Assembly: GCA_943788235.1 (NCBI GenBank)
Contig: CALSPM010000006.1
Span: 62,001 to 126,000 of the forward strand
Origin: an uncultured Cyclobacteriaceae bacterium
GTDB lineage: Bacteria > Bacteroidota > Bacteroidia > Cytophagales > Cyclobacteriaceae
Reading direction: 5' to 3'
Length of the DNA: 64,000 nucleotides
This document shows positions 1 through 8,068 of this stretch, piece after piece. Position numbers and translations under genes: made by a program. Within the stretch, counting starts at the first letter, position 1; every line of letters begins with the position of its first letter. The notes beneath the pieces are model-generated. The model saw only the letters and a program-made list of their open reading frames with translations. It was not told where the DNA came from and made no database searches.

Positions 1-673
1 TAGCGGTCACTTGAATCTGATCATCATTCATAATTTTTTTAGTCTCGAGGGTCATTTTCATTTCCTCTTTGGTATAACCATTAGCTTGGAACATATCGAT
101 GTGGGGGAATACATTTTTATCTATGGTATGTGGATATACCATTCTAGGGTTTTTGACACCTGCCCGCTCATCTTCCATTTGATCCACAGCTGCCTTACCT
201 GTACCTGTAATAGATTGATAGGTACTTACGACAATACGTTTGATTCGATAATGTTTATGTAAACACAATAAAGGCAAAACCAATTGAATGGTCGAGCAAT
301 TGGGATTTGCGATAATTTTATCTTTTGCCATCAGGACATTTCCATTGACCTCTGGAACCACTAATTTTTTCGTTGGGTCCATTCTCCAAGCGGAGGAATT
401 GTCAATAACTACCGTACCAATTTCAGCAAATTTTGGCGCCCATTCTAGAGAAGTCCCACCCCCTGCAGAAAAAATAGCTATTTCAGGTTTCAATGCAATC
501 GCATCTTCCATACCGATGATGCGATAGGATTGGCCCTTACACTGAACCATTTTACCAATAGATTTAGGCGAGGCCACAGGAATTAAATATTGAAATGGGA
601 AATTTCTCATTTCGAGTAAGCGCAAAACCTCCTGTCCAACCAATCCAGAAGCACCTATAACTGCAATTTTCAT
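1..673 (-). CDS. asd: Aspartate-semialdehyde dehydrogenase, C-terminus cut by window edge
   Basis: Catalyses NADPH-dependent reduction of aspartyl phosphate to aspartate semialdehyde, the branch step to lysine/diaminopimelate, threonine and methionine. Read on the minus strand from the ATG at 671-673, about 224 codons are open to the window edge, with no stop. The start MKIAVIGASGLVGQEVL is the Rossmann nucleotide-binding loop. NPNCSTIQ carries the catalytic cysteine (about residue 126), and FSAGGGTS and DNSSAWRMDP are typical of the family. The usual length is about 330 residues, so roughly the last third lies outside the window. The reading frame is clean throughout what is visible. Confidence 0.95.
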   Translation of the reverse strand, partial: MKIAVIGASGLVGQEVLRLLEMRNFPFQYLIPVASPKSIGKMVQCKGQSYRIIGMEDAIALKPEIAIFSAGGGTSLEWAPKFAEIGTVVIDNSSAWRMDPTKKLVVPEVNGNVLMAKDKIIANPNCSTIQLVLPLLCLHKHYRIKRIVVSTYQSITGTGKAAVDQMEDERAGVKNPRMVYPHTIDKNVFPHIDMFQANGYTKEEMKMTLETKKIMNDDQIQVTA

Positions 674-1206
674 ATAATTTTATTAATGAATGGGTAACTT
701 ATTTTTAAATTTATCTTACTGTTTCTTTGAATTTGATGGGGTGTAATCTCTTAAGAAAAGATAAAATTAAGAACTCAAATTTAGCTATTTTTTCTTTAGC
801 TGCAATCAAATGTAACTTTTGGGATCACAGAAAGCGGTGTCTAGGCCAAAATTAAAATAGTCATGATAACATTTAATTTTTTTGACCTTTCCGGTAGAAA
901 AAATAGGCAGCCATCTGAACTGTAAACTCATATTGTTTTTATAAAGATCTTTCTAATAGTGAATTCCAATCTAACAGCAGATGCGGGAGTATGGAATTTT
1001 GAGCAGAGGTGTTTGCTTAAAGAGATGCACAAAGGTCGCGAGAGTGGGCTAGAGGAATGTTCTATTGGCTGCCAGGCGGTTTATTCAATTAAACCATCTT
1101 TAGCCCATTTCAAGTTAAAAATAGCTAGGTTCATTCAATTCTTTTTTTAAGCCAAGTAGGCTTTTTCTATCTTAGTAGGTACCAAAAATAATAAAACGAT
1201 CTTTTT
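674..1206. other. Stretch without a convincing gene
   Basis: Lies between asd and a gene relic. A GTG-started open frame of 63 codons exists at 959-1150, but its product resembles no family I know and it lacks a convincing ribosome binding site or partner. The stretch is likely intergenic or contains decayed sequence continuous with the relic that follows. Confidence 0.4.
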
Positions 1207-1566
1207 ATGAAAGATTTGATTGGGATACTCATGATGTTTTGGATCTTCATAATTAAGGCACAAATCATTAATGATTTGAGGATGGGGATTTGTCAGTAGA
1301 TTCCTCATGGATCACTTCCAATGAATTTTGCAGGGACTTATGGAAATCTGATGATCTATGATCATCGTGGAAGATTGATTGAACAGCTACTGTAAAACAG
1401 TTTATTAGACTATGCTGGTGTAGTGATTTGGGATGGAACAGATGCCGCTGGCCGGCCTGTACAGGTGAAGATTTATTTGATTGTTCTGGAAAACTATGGG
1501 TTAAGTAATATTTTCAGACGCATTACCAAACTATCGTCGTGGGTTTTCATCCCTAATAATTATTAA
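1207..1566 (+). pseudogene. Relic of a secreted FlgD-like/gliding-type C-terminal domain protein, internally deleted
   Basis: Seen: an ATG at 1207 opens a hydrophobic signal-like peptide (MKDLIGILMMFWIFIIKAQ). After a one-base shift near 1276, it continues in another frame as NDFEDGDLSVDSSWIT, the usual mature start of large Bacteroidetes surface proteins. From about 1324 the first frame resumes with NLMIYDHRGRLIEQLL, a stop (TAA at 1393), then VVIWDGTDAAGRPVQ and IFRRITKL. This second part is the FlgD-Ig-like end module common in lamin-tail and gliding-associated proteins. Known family members are many hundreds of residues long, so the middle is missing. Inference: a dead copy that lost its interior and then gained a frameshift and stops. 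The parent family is inferred from motifs only. Confidence 0.65.
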
Positions 1567-1652
1567 TTTTCAGAAAAATTAATTCCATATTTTCAATAAT
1601 TTCTCCCGAAAGAGTTTAAACTTTATGCATTGACTGTAACCAATCCAATATA

Positions 1653-3179
1653 ATGAGACACCTTTTTTATAAATTCGCAATAGTTAGCAGCCTTTTGGTA
1701 GGTGCTTCGGCCTTCTTTTTAGACAATTCTAATATTCTTTGGGTATTTGCTGCTTTAGGGCCACTCATTCTTGTGGGTTTGATGAATTCGATGCAAGAAA
1801 AGCATGCTATTTTGAAAAATTTCCCAATTTTGGGATATTTCAGGTACTTGTTTGAATTGATTGCACCAGAAATTCAACAGTATTTCATTGAGCGAAATAC
1901 CGACGGTAAACCGTTCAGTCGTAATCACCGAGCATTGGTTTATAAAAGAGCTAAAGGGGTCAATGACACCTATCCTTTTGGAACTCAGGCAGAAATTTTA
2001 GATGATCACTACGAGGGATTAAGGCATTCTATCTATGCCAAGGAGCCTGTGGAGGAATTCCCAAGGGTAACCGTGGGAAGCAGTCTTTGTAAGCAACCTT
2101 ACAGTGCTTCTGTTTTAAATATTTCTGCAATGAGCTTTGGTTCGCTAAGTAAAAATGCGATCATAGCCCTTAATAAAGGGGCAAAAAAAGGTAAATTTTA
2201 TCATAATACAGGCGAAGGAGGGTTGTCGGATTATCATATTGAAACCGGTGGCGATTTAGTTTGGCAATTGGGGACGGGCTATTTTGGATGCCGTACGCAA
2301 GAAGGTAAATTTGAGCCAAAAAAGTTCAGAGAAAAGGCCGCAATTCCCAATGTTAAAATGATTGAGATCAAATTGTCTCAAGGAGCCAAACCCGGCCACG
2401 GTGGGGTCTTACCTGGAATAAAAAATACACTTGAAATCGCCAGAATGCGAGATATTGAGCCACATAAAACGGTGATTTCTCCCCCTAGTCACAATCATTT
2501 TAACGATGCCAAAGGATTGATCCATTTTGTGAAAGAATTGAGAGACTTGTCAGAGGGTAAGCCTATTGGTTTTAAGTTGTGTATCGGTAGAACTGAGGAA
2601 TTTATAGAGTTATGTGAGGTAATGAAATCAGAAGGAATTTGGCCAGACTTTATCACTGTAGATGGCGCTGAAGGCGGTACCGGTGCAGCCCCACTAGAAT
2701 TTGCAGATTCGGTTGGTGTTCCTTTAGAGCCGGCATTGATTTTTGTGCAAAGTACCCTTAAAAAATATGGATTGAGGGATGAGATTAAGGTGATCGCCAG
2801 CGGTAAAGTACTTACTGCTTTTTCTATATTGAGAATGAAAGCACTTGGGGCAGACATTTGTAATTCTGCACGAGCTTTTATGTTTAGCTTGGGTTGTATT
2901 CAAGCGTTAAAGTGTAACAGCAATGATTGTCCTACCGGCGTTGCGACGCAAGACGCACAGTTGGCCAAAGGATTGGCTGTGACGGATAAGTCAGAGCGGG
3001 TCTATCGATTCCATCACAATACCGTCGTGGCTGTTTTGGAGTTATTGGGCACCTGTGGGCTCAAGCACACTGAAGAGATCAGTATTGATATGTTCGTTAA
3101 AGGAGATGAGATGGTCACCTTATCCAATCGCTATTTCCCAGATTCTCTCCTCAATAGAGTAGATGACATTAAAGATTGA
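1653..3179 (+). CDS. FMN-binding glutamate synthase-like protein, membrane-anchored
   Basis: 508 residues. Two hydrophobic segments lie in the first 45 residues (about 6-25 and 28-44), then a GltB-type TIM-barrel synthase domain. Motifs seen: SAMSFGSLSKNAI, NTGEGGLSDYH, QGAKPGHGG, ISPPSHNHF, TVDGAEGGTGAAP (FMN phosphate region) and a cluster CIQALKCNSNDCPTGVATQ whose three cysteines match the 3Fe-4S site of glutamate synthase. It has no glutaminase domain and no GltD partner nearby, so classical ammonia transfer from glutamine is not shown. Such stand-alone proteins are common in Bacteroidetes and their physiological substrate is uncertain. It stands alone, followed by a terminator-like hairpin. 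Confidence 0.85.
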   Translation: MRHLFYKFAIVSSLLVGASAFFLDNSNILWVFAALGPLILVGLMNSMQEKHAILKNFPILGYFRYLFELIAPEIQQYFIERNTDGKPFSRNHRALVYKRAKGVNDTYPFGTQAEILDDHYEGLRHSIYAKEPVEEFPRVTVGSSLCKQPYSASVLNISAMSFGSLSKNAIIALNKGAKKGKFYHNTGEGGLSDYHIETGGDLVWQLGTGYFGCRTQEGKFEPKKFREKAAIPNVKMIEIKLSQGAKPGHGGVLPGIKNTLEIARMRDIEPHKTVISPPSHNHFNDAKGLIHFVKELRDLSEGKPIGFKLCIGRTEEFIELCEVMKSEGIWPDFITVDGAEGGTGAAPLEFADSVGVPLEPALIFVQSTLKKYGLRDEIKVIASGKVLTAFSILRMKALGADICNSARAFMFSLGCIQALKCNSNDCPTGVATQDAQLAKGLAVTDKSERVYRFHHNTVVAVLELLGTCGLKHTEEISIDMFVKGDEMVTLSNRYFPDSLLNRVDDIKD

Positions 3180-3195
3180 TCGCCCGAAGTAGCAG

Positions 3196-3231
3196 AAGGT
3201 TCTTTTAATTTAGTTGAAAAGAGCCTTTTTT
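3196..3231 (+). terminator. Rho-independent terminator after the glutamate synthase-like gene
   Basis: An inverted repeat (AAGGTTCTTTT pairing with GAAAAGAGCCTT, one G-T pair) is followed by a short T run. It begins 17 bases after the stop codon at 3179. Confidence 0.65.
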
Positions 3232-3249
3232 AGGTCTGAAAATAATGTT

Positions 3250-3279
3250 TTTAATTATTCTTGATTTAGTTTAAATTTG
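3250..3279 (+). promoter_or_regulatory. Candidate Bacteroidetes promoter of the DksA-like gene
   Basis: TAAATTTG at 3272-3279 matches the Bacteroidetes -7 consensus TAnnTTTG. A T-rich stretch near 3250 could serve as the -33 element but is not a clean TTTG. It lies 29 bases before the ATG at 3309. Confidence 0.4.
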
Positions 3280-3308
3280 TTTTATTTTTTCAGTTTAAAT
3301 GGAATCAG

Positions 3309-3686
3309 ATGTCAGATAAAAGCAAATATTCCCAGCAGGAACTCAAGGAGTTTGAGGATTTGATACTTCAAAAATTGAAGTTAGCCAAAGAAGAGCTGAA
3401 CACCTTAATGGGATCGATCAATCACAGTACCGATGAGACGACCGATGGTTCTTATGGAGGCGTTAAGACTCTCGAAGATGGTGCCGAAACAGCTGAAAAA
3501 GAGCAGATGAATCAATTGGCCGCTCGCCAGCAAAAGTTCATTAATAATTTAGATAATGCCCTGATCAGGATTAAAAATGGGACTTATGGTATTTGTGTAG
3601 ATACGGGAAATTTGATTCAAAAAGAAAGATTGATGTCGGTACCTCATACGATGCATTCAATAGCCGCCAAGCTCAAAAAGAGCTAA
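3309..3686 (+). CDS. TraR/DksA-family regulator without the full zinc-finger cysteines
   Basis: 125 residues. An N-terminal helical hairpin (SQQELKEFEDLILQKLKLAK) is followed by the C-terminal DksA/TraR signature NGTYGICVDTGNLIQKERL. Known DksA proteins bind RNA polymerase through the secondary channel and modulate initiation together with ppGpp. Only one cysteine is present, so the four-cysteine zinc site of E. coli DksA is absent; this is typical of the short Bacteroidetes branch. Its stop codon overlaps the ATG of scpB (TAATG), so the two are probably cotranscribed. Confidence 0.88.
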   Translation: MSDKSKYSQQELKEFEDLILQKLKLAKEELNTLMGSINHSTDETTDGSYGGVKTLEDGAETAEKEQMNQLAARQQKFINNLDNALIRIKNGTYGICVDTGNLIQKERLMSVPHTMHSIAAKLKKS

Positions 3687-4250
3687 TGGATTTTTTGGCG
3701 CAGCACATCGAAGCGCTTATTTTTTGTGCACCAAAACCAATTACGGAGCTCGATATACAGGATTGCCTCAAAGAGATGTTTGATTCCCAAGTTCCCATGG
3801 AAGAGGTACATCAGGGGATCTAATAATATAGATCAAAGGTATAAAAGCGAGCAGCATTCCTTTGAATTAGTTGAAAGTGGGGGTGGTTATCAATTCTTAA
3901 CCAAGCCGGCTTATGAATCGAGTATTGGTATTTTGCTCAAAAGACAGTCTAAAAAAAGGTTGTCGAATTCAGCGCTAGAAACGCTTGCAATTATCGCATA
4001 CAAACAACCGGTCACACGTTCCGAAATGGAAAATATTAGGGGAGTCAATTGTGATTACAGTGTTACCAGATTGTTGGAAAAAGAATTGATTTTGGTCAAA
4101 GGAAAGGCGGAAACGGTCGGTCGTCCCCTTTTGTATGTAACCAGTCCAAAATTCATGGATTATTTTGGTATTAATGATTTGAAAGAATTACCCACCCCAA
4201 AGGATTTCTCTATGGATGAGAACACCATAGGCGAAAATCAACAAGGATGA
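3686..4250 (+). pseudogene. scpB: Segregation and condensation protein B, one frameshift as sequenced
   Basis: ScpB binds ScpA in the SMC-ScpAB condensin complex. The N-terminal part runs from the ATG at 3686 (MDFLAQHIEALIFCAPKPI) to a TAA at 3821-3823. The rest continues in the +1 frame with GGGYQFLTKPAYESSIGI, LSNSALETLAIIAYKQPVT, GVNCDYSVTRLLEKELI and GRPLLYVTSPKF, all diagnostic of ScpB winged helices. Removing one G from the GGGG run at 3814-3817 gives a continuous protein of about 187 residues, the normal length. Both halves are well conserved, so a sequencing insertion is the simplest explanation; real inactivation or +1 recoding are alternatives. Overlaps the pseudouridine synthase gene downstream by ATGA. 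Confidence 0.85.
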
Positions 4251-4993
4251 AAAAAAAAATAATTCAAGCTACTGAACTAGTAGAAATTAGACTTAATAAG
4301 TTCATTGCAAATGCGGGGATTTGTTCGAGGCGTGATGCTGATCAATTGATCTTAAGTGGTAAAATAACTGTCAATGACCAGGTAGTTCAGGTCTTAGGCA
4401 CCAAGATAATGCCGACCGATAAGATTGCCTATCTAAAAAAAATCATTCAATCAGAAAAGCTTCAATATGTGTTGTTGAACAAGCCCAAAGATTTTATCAC
4501 AACCACGCAAGATCCACAAAATAGAAGAACGGTCATGACCCTCATAGAAAAGGCTTGTGTGGAGAGAATTTATCCAGTAGGCCGTTTAGACCGGCATACT
4601 ACGGGATTGTTGTTGTTTACCAATGATGGTGATTTAGCCAAGAGACTGACCCACCCCAAATATAAAATAAAAAAAATCTATCAACTCGAGTTAGATAAGC
4701 CCATTATTGAGGCGCATTACAATGAAATTACGGCGGGTGTTCATCTAGAAGATGGTTTGGCATCCGTAGACCATTTGGCTATTTTGACGGATGATCGTAA
4801 AAGGTTAGGCATTGAAATTCATATTGGGAAAAATAGAATTGTCAGAAGAATTTTTGAAAAATATGGATATGAAGTGCTGAAATTAGATCGAGTTATGTTT
4901 GGAAACCTGACCAAGCAAAATTTATCGAGAGGTAAATGGCGGCACCTACATCCCAAAGAGATAGGAAATTTAAAGGGTAAGTTCTCCATGTGA
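4247..4993 (+). CDS. rluB: rRNA pseudouridine synthase, RluB/RsuA family
   Basis: 248 residues. An S4 RNA-binding domain (RLNKFIANAGICSRRDADQLI, about residues 14-60) precedes the catalytic domain. The conserved motif PVGRLDRHTTGLLLFTNDG holds the catalytic aspartate, and ITAGVHLEDG and KNRIVRRIFEKYGYEV are typical of the RluB/RsuA group. It isomerises uridine in 23S (or 16S) rRNA. The start overlaps the end of scpB by ATGA; scpB-rluB adjacency is widespread in bacteria, which supports both calls. RluB against RsuA or RluF cannot be separated by eye with certainty. Confidence 0.9.
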   Translation: MKKKIIQATELVEIRLNKFIANAGICSRRDADQLILSGKITVNDQVVQVLGTKIMPTDKIAYLKKIIQSEKLQYVLLNKPKDFITTTQDPQNRRTVMTLIEKACVERIYPVGRLDRHTTGLLLFTNDGDLAKRLTHPKYKIKKIYQLELDKPIIEAHYNEITAGVHLEDGLASVDHLAILTDDRKRLGIEIHIGKNRIVRRIFEKYGYEVLKLDRVMFGNLTKQNLSRGKWRHLHPKEIGNLKGKFSM

Positions 4994-5165
4994 ACGGATT
5001 AATCCGTCATTAGGAGGTGCTCATATGTGGTGTTTCTCATTCCATGCCCACTGAAAACCAGCGCTATGAGGCCTTCTTAGTTCAAAAAGTATATGTTTAA
5101 ATGTCTTGAAATAAAATTTATGTATGCATGCATAACAAATTAATCAATTATACATAACTTAGTAA

Positions 5166-5194
5166 CAAAAAAACCCACTCATTTGAGTGGGTTT
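5166..5194 (-). terminator. Terminator of the tRNA-Phe gene
   Basis: On the minus strand AAACCCACTCAAATGAGTGGGTTT forms a hairpin followed by a T run. It lies directly after the 3' end of the tRNA-Phe gene. Confidence 0.75.
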
Positions 5195-5198
5195 AAGT

Positions 5199-5270
5199 GG
5201 TGCTAGGTGGATTCGAACCACCGACTCACGGATTTTCAGTCCGATGCTCTACCAACTGAGCTATAGCACC
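5199..5270 (-). tRNA. tRNA-Phe (anticodon GAA)
   Basis: The minus strand folds as a 72-base cloverleaf. The acceptor GGTGCTA pairs with TAGCACC, the D arm holds GCTCAGTTGGTAGAGC, the anticodon stem CGGAC/GTCCG has loop TGAAAAT with GAA at 34-36, and the T arm is GGTGGTTCGAATCCACC. CCA is not encoded. Confidence 0.97.
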
Positions 5271-5349
5271 TTAAAAAGTGGTTGCAAAAGTAGAAGAATA
5301 TATGAACGTTGCAAGTAAATTGAATGATTAATCTTATCAAAAAAATATT

Positions 5350-6673
5350 ATGAGCATAATTTCACAAGTTATTTTCACAGTGATCTTAGGAATATTCGTT
5401 TTTTTTATTGCAAAGAGGGTCAATTTCATCAGATTAAACATCGCCTTAGGGCGACCACAAAAAGTAGTTGGGAATAAGAGGCAACGATGGAAAAATGTAT
5501 TATTGATTGCCTTAGGACAAAAGAAGATGTTTAAAAAACCTGTCCCAGCGGTATTGCATTTATTAATATATGTTGGGTTTGTATTGATTAATATTGAAGT
5601 ATTAGAGATTATTTTAGATGGGTTTTTAGGGAGTCATAGGATCTTTGCGTCGTTATTGTCAGATTTTTATGCCCCCTTGATTTCATTTTTTGAAATTTTA
5701 GCAATAGGGGTAATCTTTTCTTGCGTCTTATTCTTGCTCCGTAGAAATGTAATGCAGGTATCACGCTTTCAAAAGCCTGAAATGGAAGGATGGGCTTCTT
5801 TAGATGGTAATCTTATCCTGGTCATTGAAATTATCCTTATGGGCGCTATACTTTCCATGAATGCTGCAGACCAGCTTCTGCAAGAGATGGGCAATGTTGC
5901 GTATCCTATGACGGGATCATTTTTAGTGAGTTCATGGCTCATGCCGATCTTTGATGGATACGCTCCTAGTACGCTGCTTATCATTGAGAGAATGGCCTGG
6001 TGGTTTCATATTGTGGGTATTTTTAGTTTTGCCTTGTATGTAACCTATTCAAAGCATTTGCACATCTTCATGGCCTTCCCCAACACCTACTTTTCTAAGC
6101 TGACACCCAAAGGGGCCATGGAACCGATGACTGAAATCACCTCTGAGGTTAAAATGATGTTAGGGATACCTCTTGAAGGGGAGATGCCGCCGCCTGCGGA
6201 AGGACTTCAAATTTGGGGCACGTGATGTCAGGGATCTCAGTCGAAAAAATTTAATGGATGCGTATACTTGTACTGAATGCGGGCGTTGTACTGCTGAATG
6301 TCCAGCGAATCTTACCGGGAAAAAGTTGAGCCCCAGAAAAATAATGATGGATACTAGAGATCGCATGGAAGAAATTGGAAAGAGTAGGTCGGATGCCAAG
6401 GGTCATGATCAAAAGTTCTTATTGGGAGGCTTTATAAGCAAAGAGGAGATCAATGCCTGTACTAGCTGCAATGCGTGCGTAGAGGCTTGTCCAGTCTTGA
6501 TCAATCCTCTAGATATCATTCTTCAGCTCAGGAGATATGAGGCAATGGAAGCCTCTGGATCACCGGCTTCGTGGAATGCCATGTTTCAGAACGTAGAAAC
6601 GAATGCTGCCCCATGGAAATTTTCTCCGCAAGATCGTTTCAATTGGGCAGAAGAGTTAAAAAATGATAGATAA
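5350..6673 (+). pseudogene. Membrane (Fe-S) heterodisulfide-reductase-like protein, one frameshift as sequenced
   Basis: The first part (5350-6225) encodes about five transmembrane segments, roughly at residues 4-22, 70-92, 107-130, 155-175 and 215-235. The second part (frame reaching 6673) encodes a di-cluster ferredoxin region with CTECGRCTAECP and CTSCNACVEACP, each a 4Fe-4S motif, and SPRKIMMDTRDRMEE. In Bacteroidetes these are one protein of about 440 residues. The frames join by a net +1 shift in CAAATTTGGGG at 6208-6218; dropping one A restores EGLQFGARDVRDLS. It is probably a quinone-linked electron-transfer subunit that works with the CCG-domain protein encoded 12 bases downstream. 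The electron donor and acceptor are unknown. Confidence 0.82.
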
Positions 6674-6685
6674 TTAAAGTTCAAG

Positions 6686-7477
6686 ATGGATATAAAGATA
6701 CCAACAGTTGCAGCATTGGCTGCCGAAGGAAAGGTTCCTGAAATTTTATTTTGGGTGGGTTGTGCGGGATCATTTGATGAGCGTTATAAAAATGTCACTA
6801 AGGCATTTGTCAAAATATTAAATAATGTAGGGGTTAACTTTGCCGTTTTAGGGCCTGAGGAGACTTGTACAGGAGACCCAGCCCGTAGGGCGGGAAATGA
6901 CTTTCTCTTTCAAATGCAGGCGATGGCCAATATTCAAGTTTTGAATGGTTATGGTATCAAAACAATAGTAACCGCTTGTCCGCATTGTTTCAATACCTTA
7001 AAGAATGAATACCCTGAATTGGGGGGAAATTATCAAGTAGTCCATCATTCTACCTATTTGCAACAGCTTATAGATGAAGGGAAAGTTATTCAAAAGGGAG
7101 CGCAAGCCGCTTTCAAAGGGAGAAGAATAACTTTTCATGATTCTTGTTATTTGGGGAGAGCCAATAATATTTATGAGGCGCCGCGCCGGGTATTGGAAGC
7201 CCTCGATGCGGAATTAGTTGAAATGAAAAGATGTAAAACCAAAGGGCTTTGCTGTGGAGCAGGAGGTGCACAGATGTTTAAAGATGCAGAAAAAGGGAAT
7301 AAAGAAGTCAATATTGAACGTACCGAAGAAGCATTAGAGACCCAGGCAGACACCATAGCTGTGGCCTGCCCATTTTGTATGACCATGATGAGTGATGGGA
7401 TAAAAAATAAAGAAAAAAAAGGGTCTGTACAGGTGCAAGATTTGGCAGAACTGATTGCCGAATCTGAGGGCCTCTAA
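6686..7477 (+). CDS. (Fe-S)-binding protein with two cysteine-rich CCG domains (HdrB/GlpC-like)
   Basis: 263 residues. Two cysteine-rich domains are visible: the first around VGCAGSF and ACPHCFNTLKNEYP, the second around HDSCYLGR, LCCGAGGAQMF and ACPFCMTMM. This pattern is that of heterodisulfide reductase subunit B/D, GlpC and LutA, which hold unusual Fe-S clusters. It lies 12 bases after the membrane Fe-S gene and probably forms a complex with it, together equalling an HdrDE-like module. No flavin or lactate-use gene is adjacent, so the substrate stays open. Confidence 0.88.
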   Translation: MDIKIPTVAALAAEGKVPEILFWVGCAGSFDERYKNVTKAFVKILNNVGVNFAVLGPEETCTGDPARRAGNDFLFQMQAMANIQVLNGYGIKTIVTACPHCFNTLKNEYPELGGNYQVVHHSTYLQQLIDEGKVIQKGAQAAFKGRRITFHDSCYLGRANNIYEAPRRVLEALDAELVEMKRCKTKGLCCGAGGAQMFKDAEKGNKEVNIERTEEALETQADTIAVACPFCMTMMSDGIKNKEKKGSVQVQDLAELIAESEGL

Positions 7478-7496
7478 TTTATTCAAACTTAAGGCC

Positions 7497-7504
7497 TAAC
7501 TTTG
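7497..7504 (+). promoter_or_regulatory. Candidate -7 promoter box
   Basis: TAACTTTG fits TAnnTTTG and lies 17 bases before the ATG at 7522. No clear -33 element was identified. Confidence 0.35.
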
Positions 7505-7521
7505 TGCTTTGATTTAGCCTT

Positions 7522-8007
7522 ATGAACAATTCCTTTGATCAAATGCCTGATGACGCCCGATTGTGGGTATATCAGTGCAATCGAAAATTTATACCGTCAG
7601 AATTAGAAGCTATCAATTCCTTGATACAAGAATTTTTAGCGTCTTGGGTGGCGCATGGAACGGAATTAAAACCTGCTTATGCCCTGTATTATGATCAGAT
7701 TATTGTCCTTTCGGTGGACGAGTCATCTCATGGTGCAAGTGGTTGTAGTATCGATACGTCTGTTGCTTTTATGAAATCATTAGAACAAACTTATGGCGTT
7801 TCTTTGTTGGATCGGACTCAGATCGGATTCATGATTGATCAGGAGATAAGGATAATTAATTTAAGTAAAATAAAAAAAGCCATAGCTTCTGATAAAATTA
7901 AGGCAAAAGATATCATCTTAAATAATGCTGTTTCCAGTGTAGCAGAGTTTAAAAAATCATGGCATCAAAGTGTTGATCAGTCTTGGTGCAAAAAATATTT
8001 TTTGTAA
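7522..8007 (+). CDS. Conserved Bacteroidetes protein of unknown function
   Basis: 161 residues, soluble, no signal peptide. Recognisable features are an N-terminal DARLWVYQCNRKF, a middle DQIIVLSVDESSHGASGCSIDTSV and a C-terminal LDRTQIGFMIDQEI. Homologues of this size beside Fe-S proteins in Bacteroidetes are sometimes labelled ABC transporter ATPase, but no Walker A, Walker B or signature motif is present, so that label is not supported. Position directly after the Fe-S pair suggests a linked but unknown role. Confidence 0.75.
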   Translation: MNNSFDQMPDDARLWVYQCNRKFIPSELEAINSLIQEFLASWVAHGTELKPAYALYYDQIIVLSVDESSHGASGCSIDTSVAFMKSLEQTYGVSLLDRTQIGFMIDQEIRIINLSKIKKAIASDKIKAKDIILNNAVSSVAEFKKSWHQSVDQSWCKKYFL

Positions 8008-8068
8008 ATTTCCAAAAAACAATTTATCTAAAAAAGGGATCATTTTTTATTTTTTATATTCTGTCAAA

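Noticed and set aside
959-1150. 63-codon GTG-started open frame
   Set aside because: No recognisable family, no ribosome binding site, next to decayed sequence.
2495-2857. 120-codon minus-strand open frame
   Set aside because: Shadow of the glutamate-synthase-like gene on the opposite strand; no independent features.
5040-5097. Short open run MPTENQRYEAFLVQ near the tRNA-Phe gene, considered as an integrase or attachment-site remnant
   Set aside because: Too short, no integrase motif, and no repeat of the tRNA 3' end was seen nearby.
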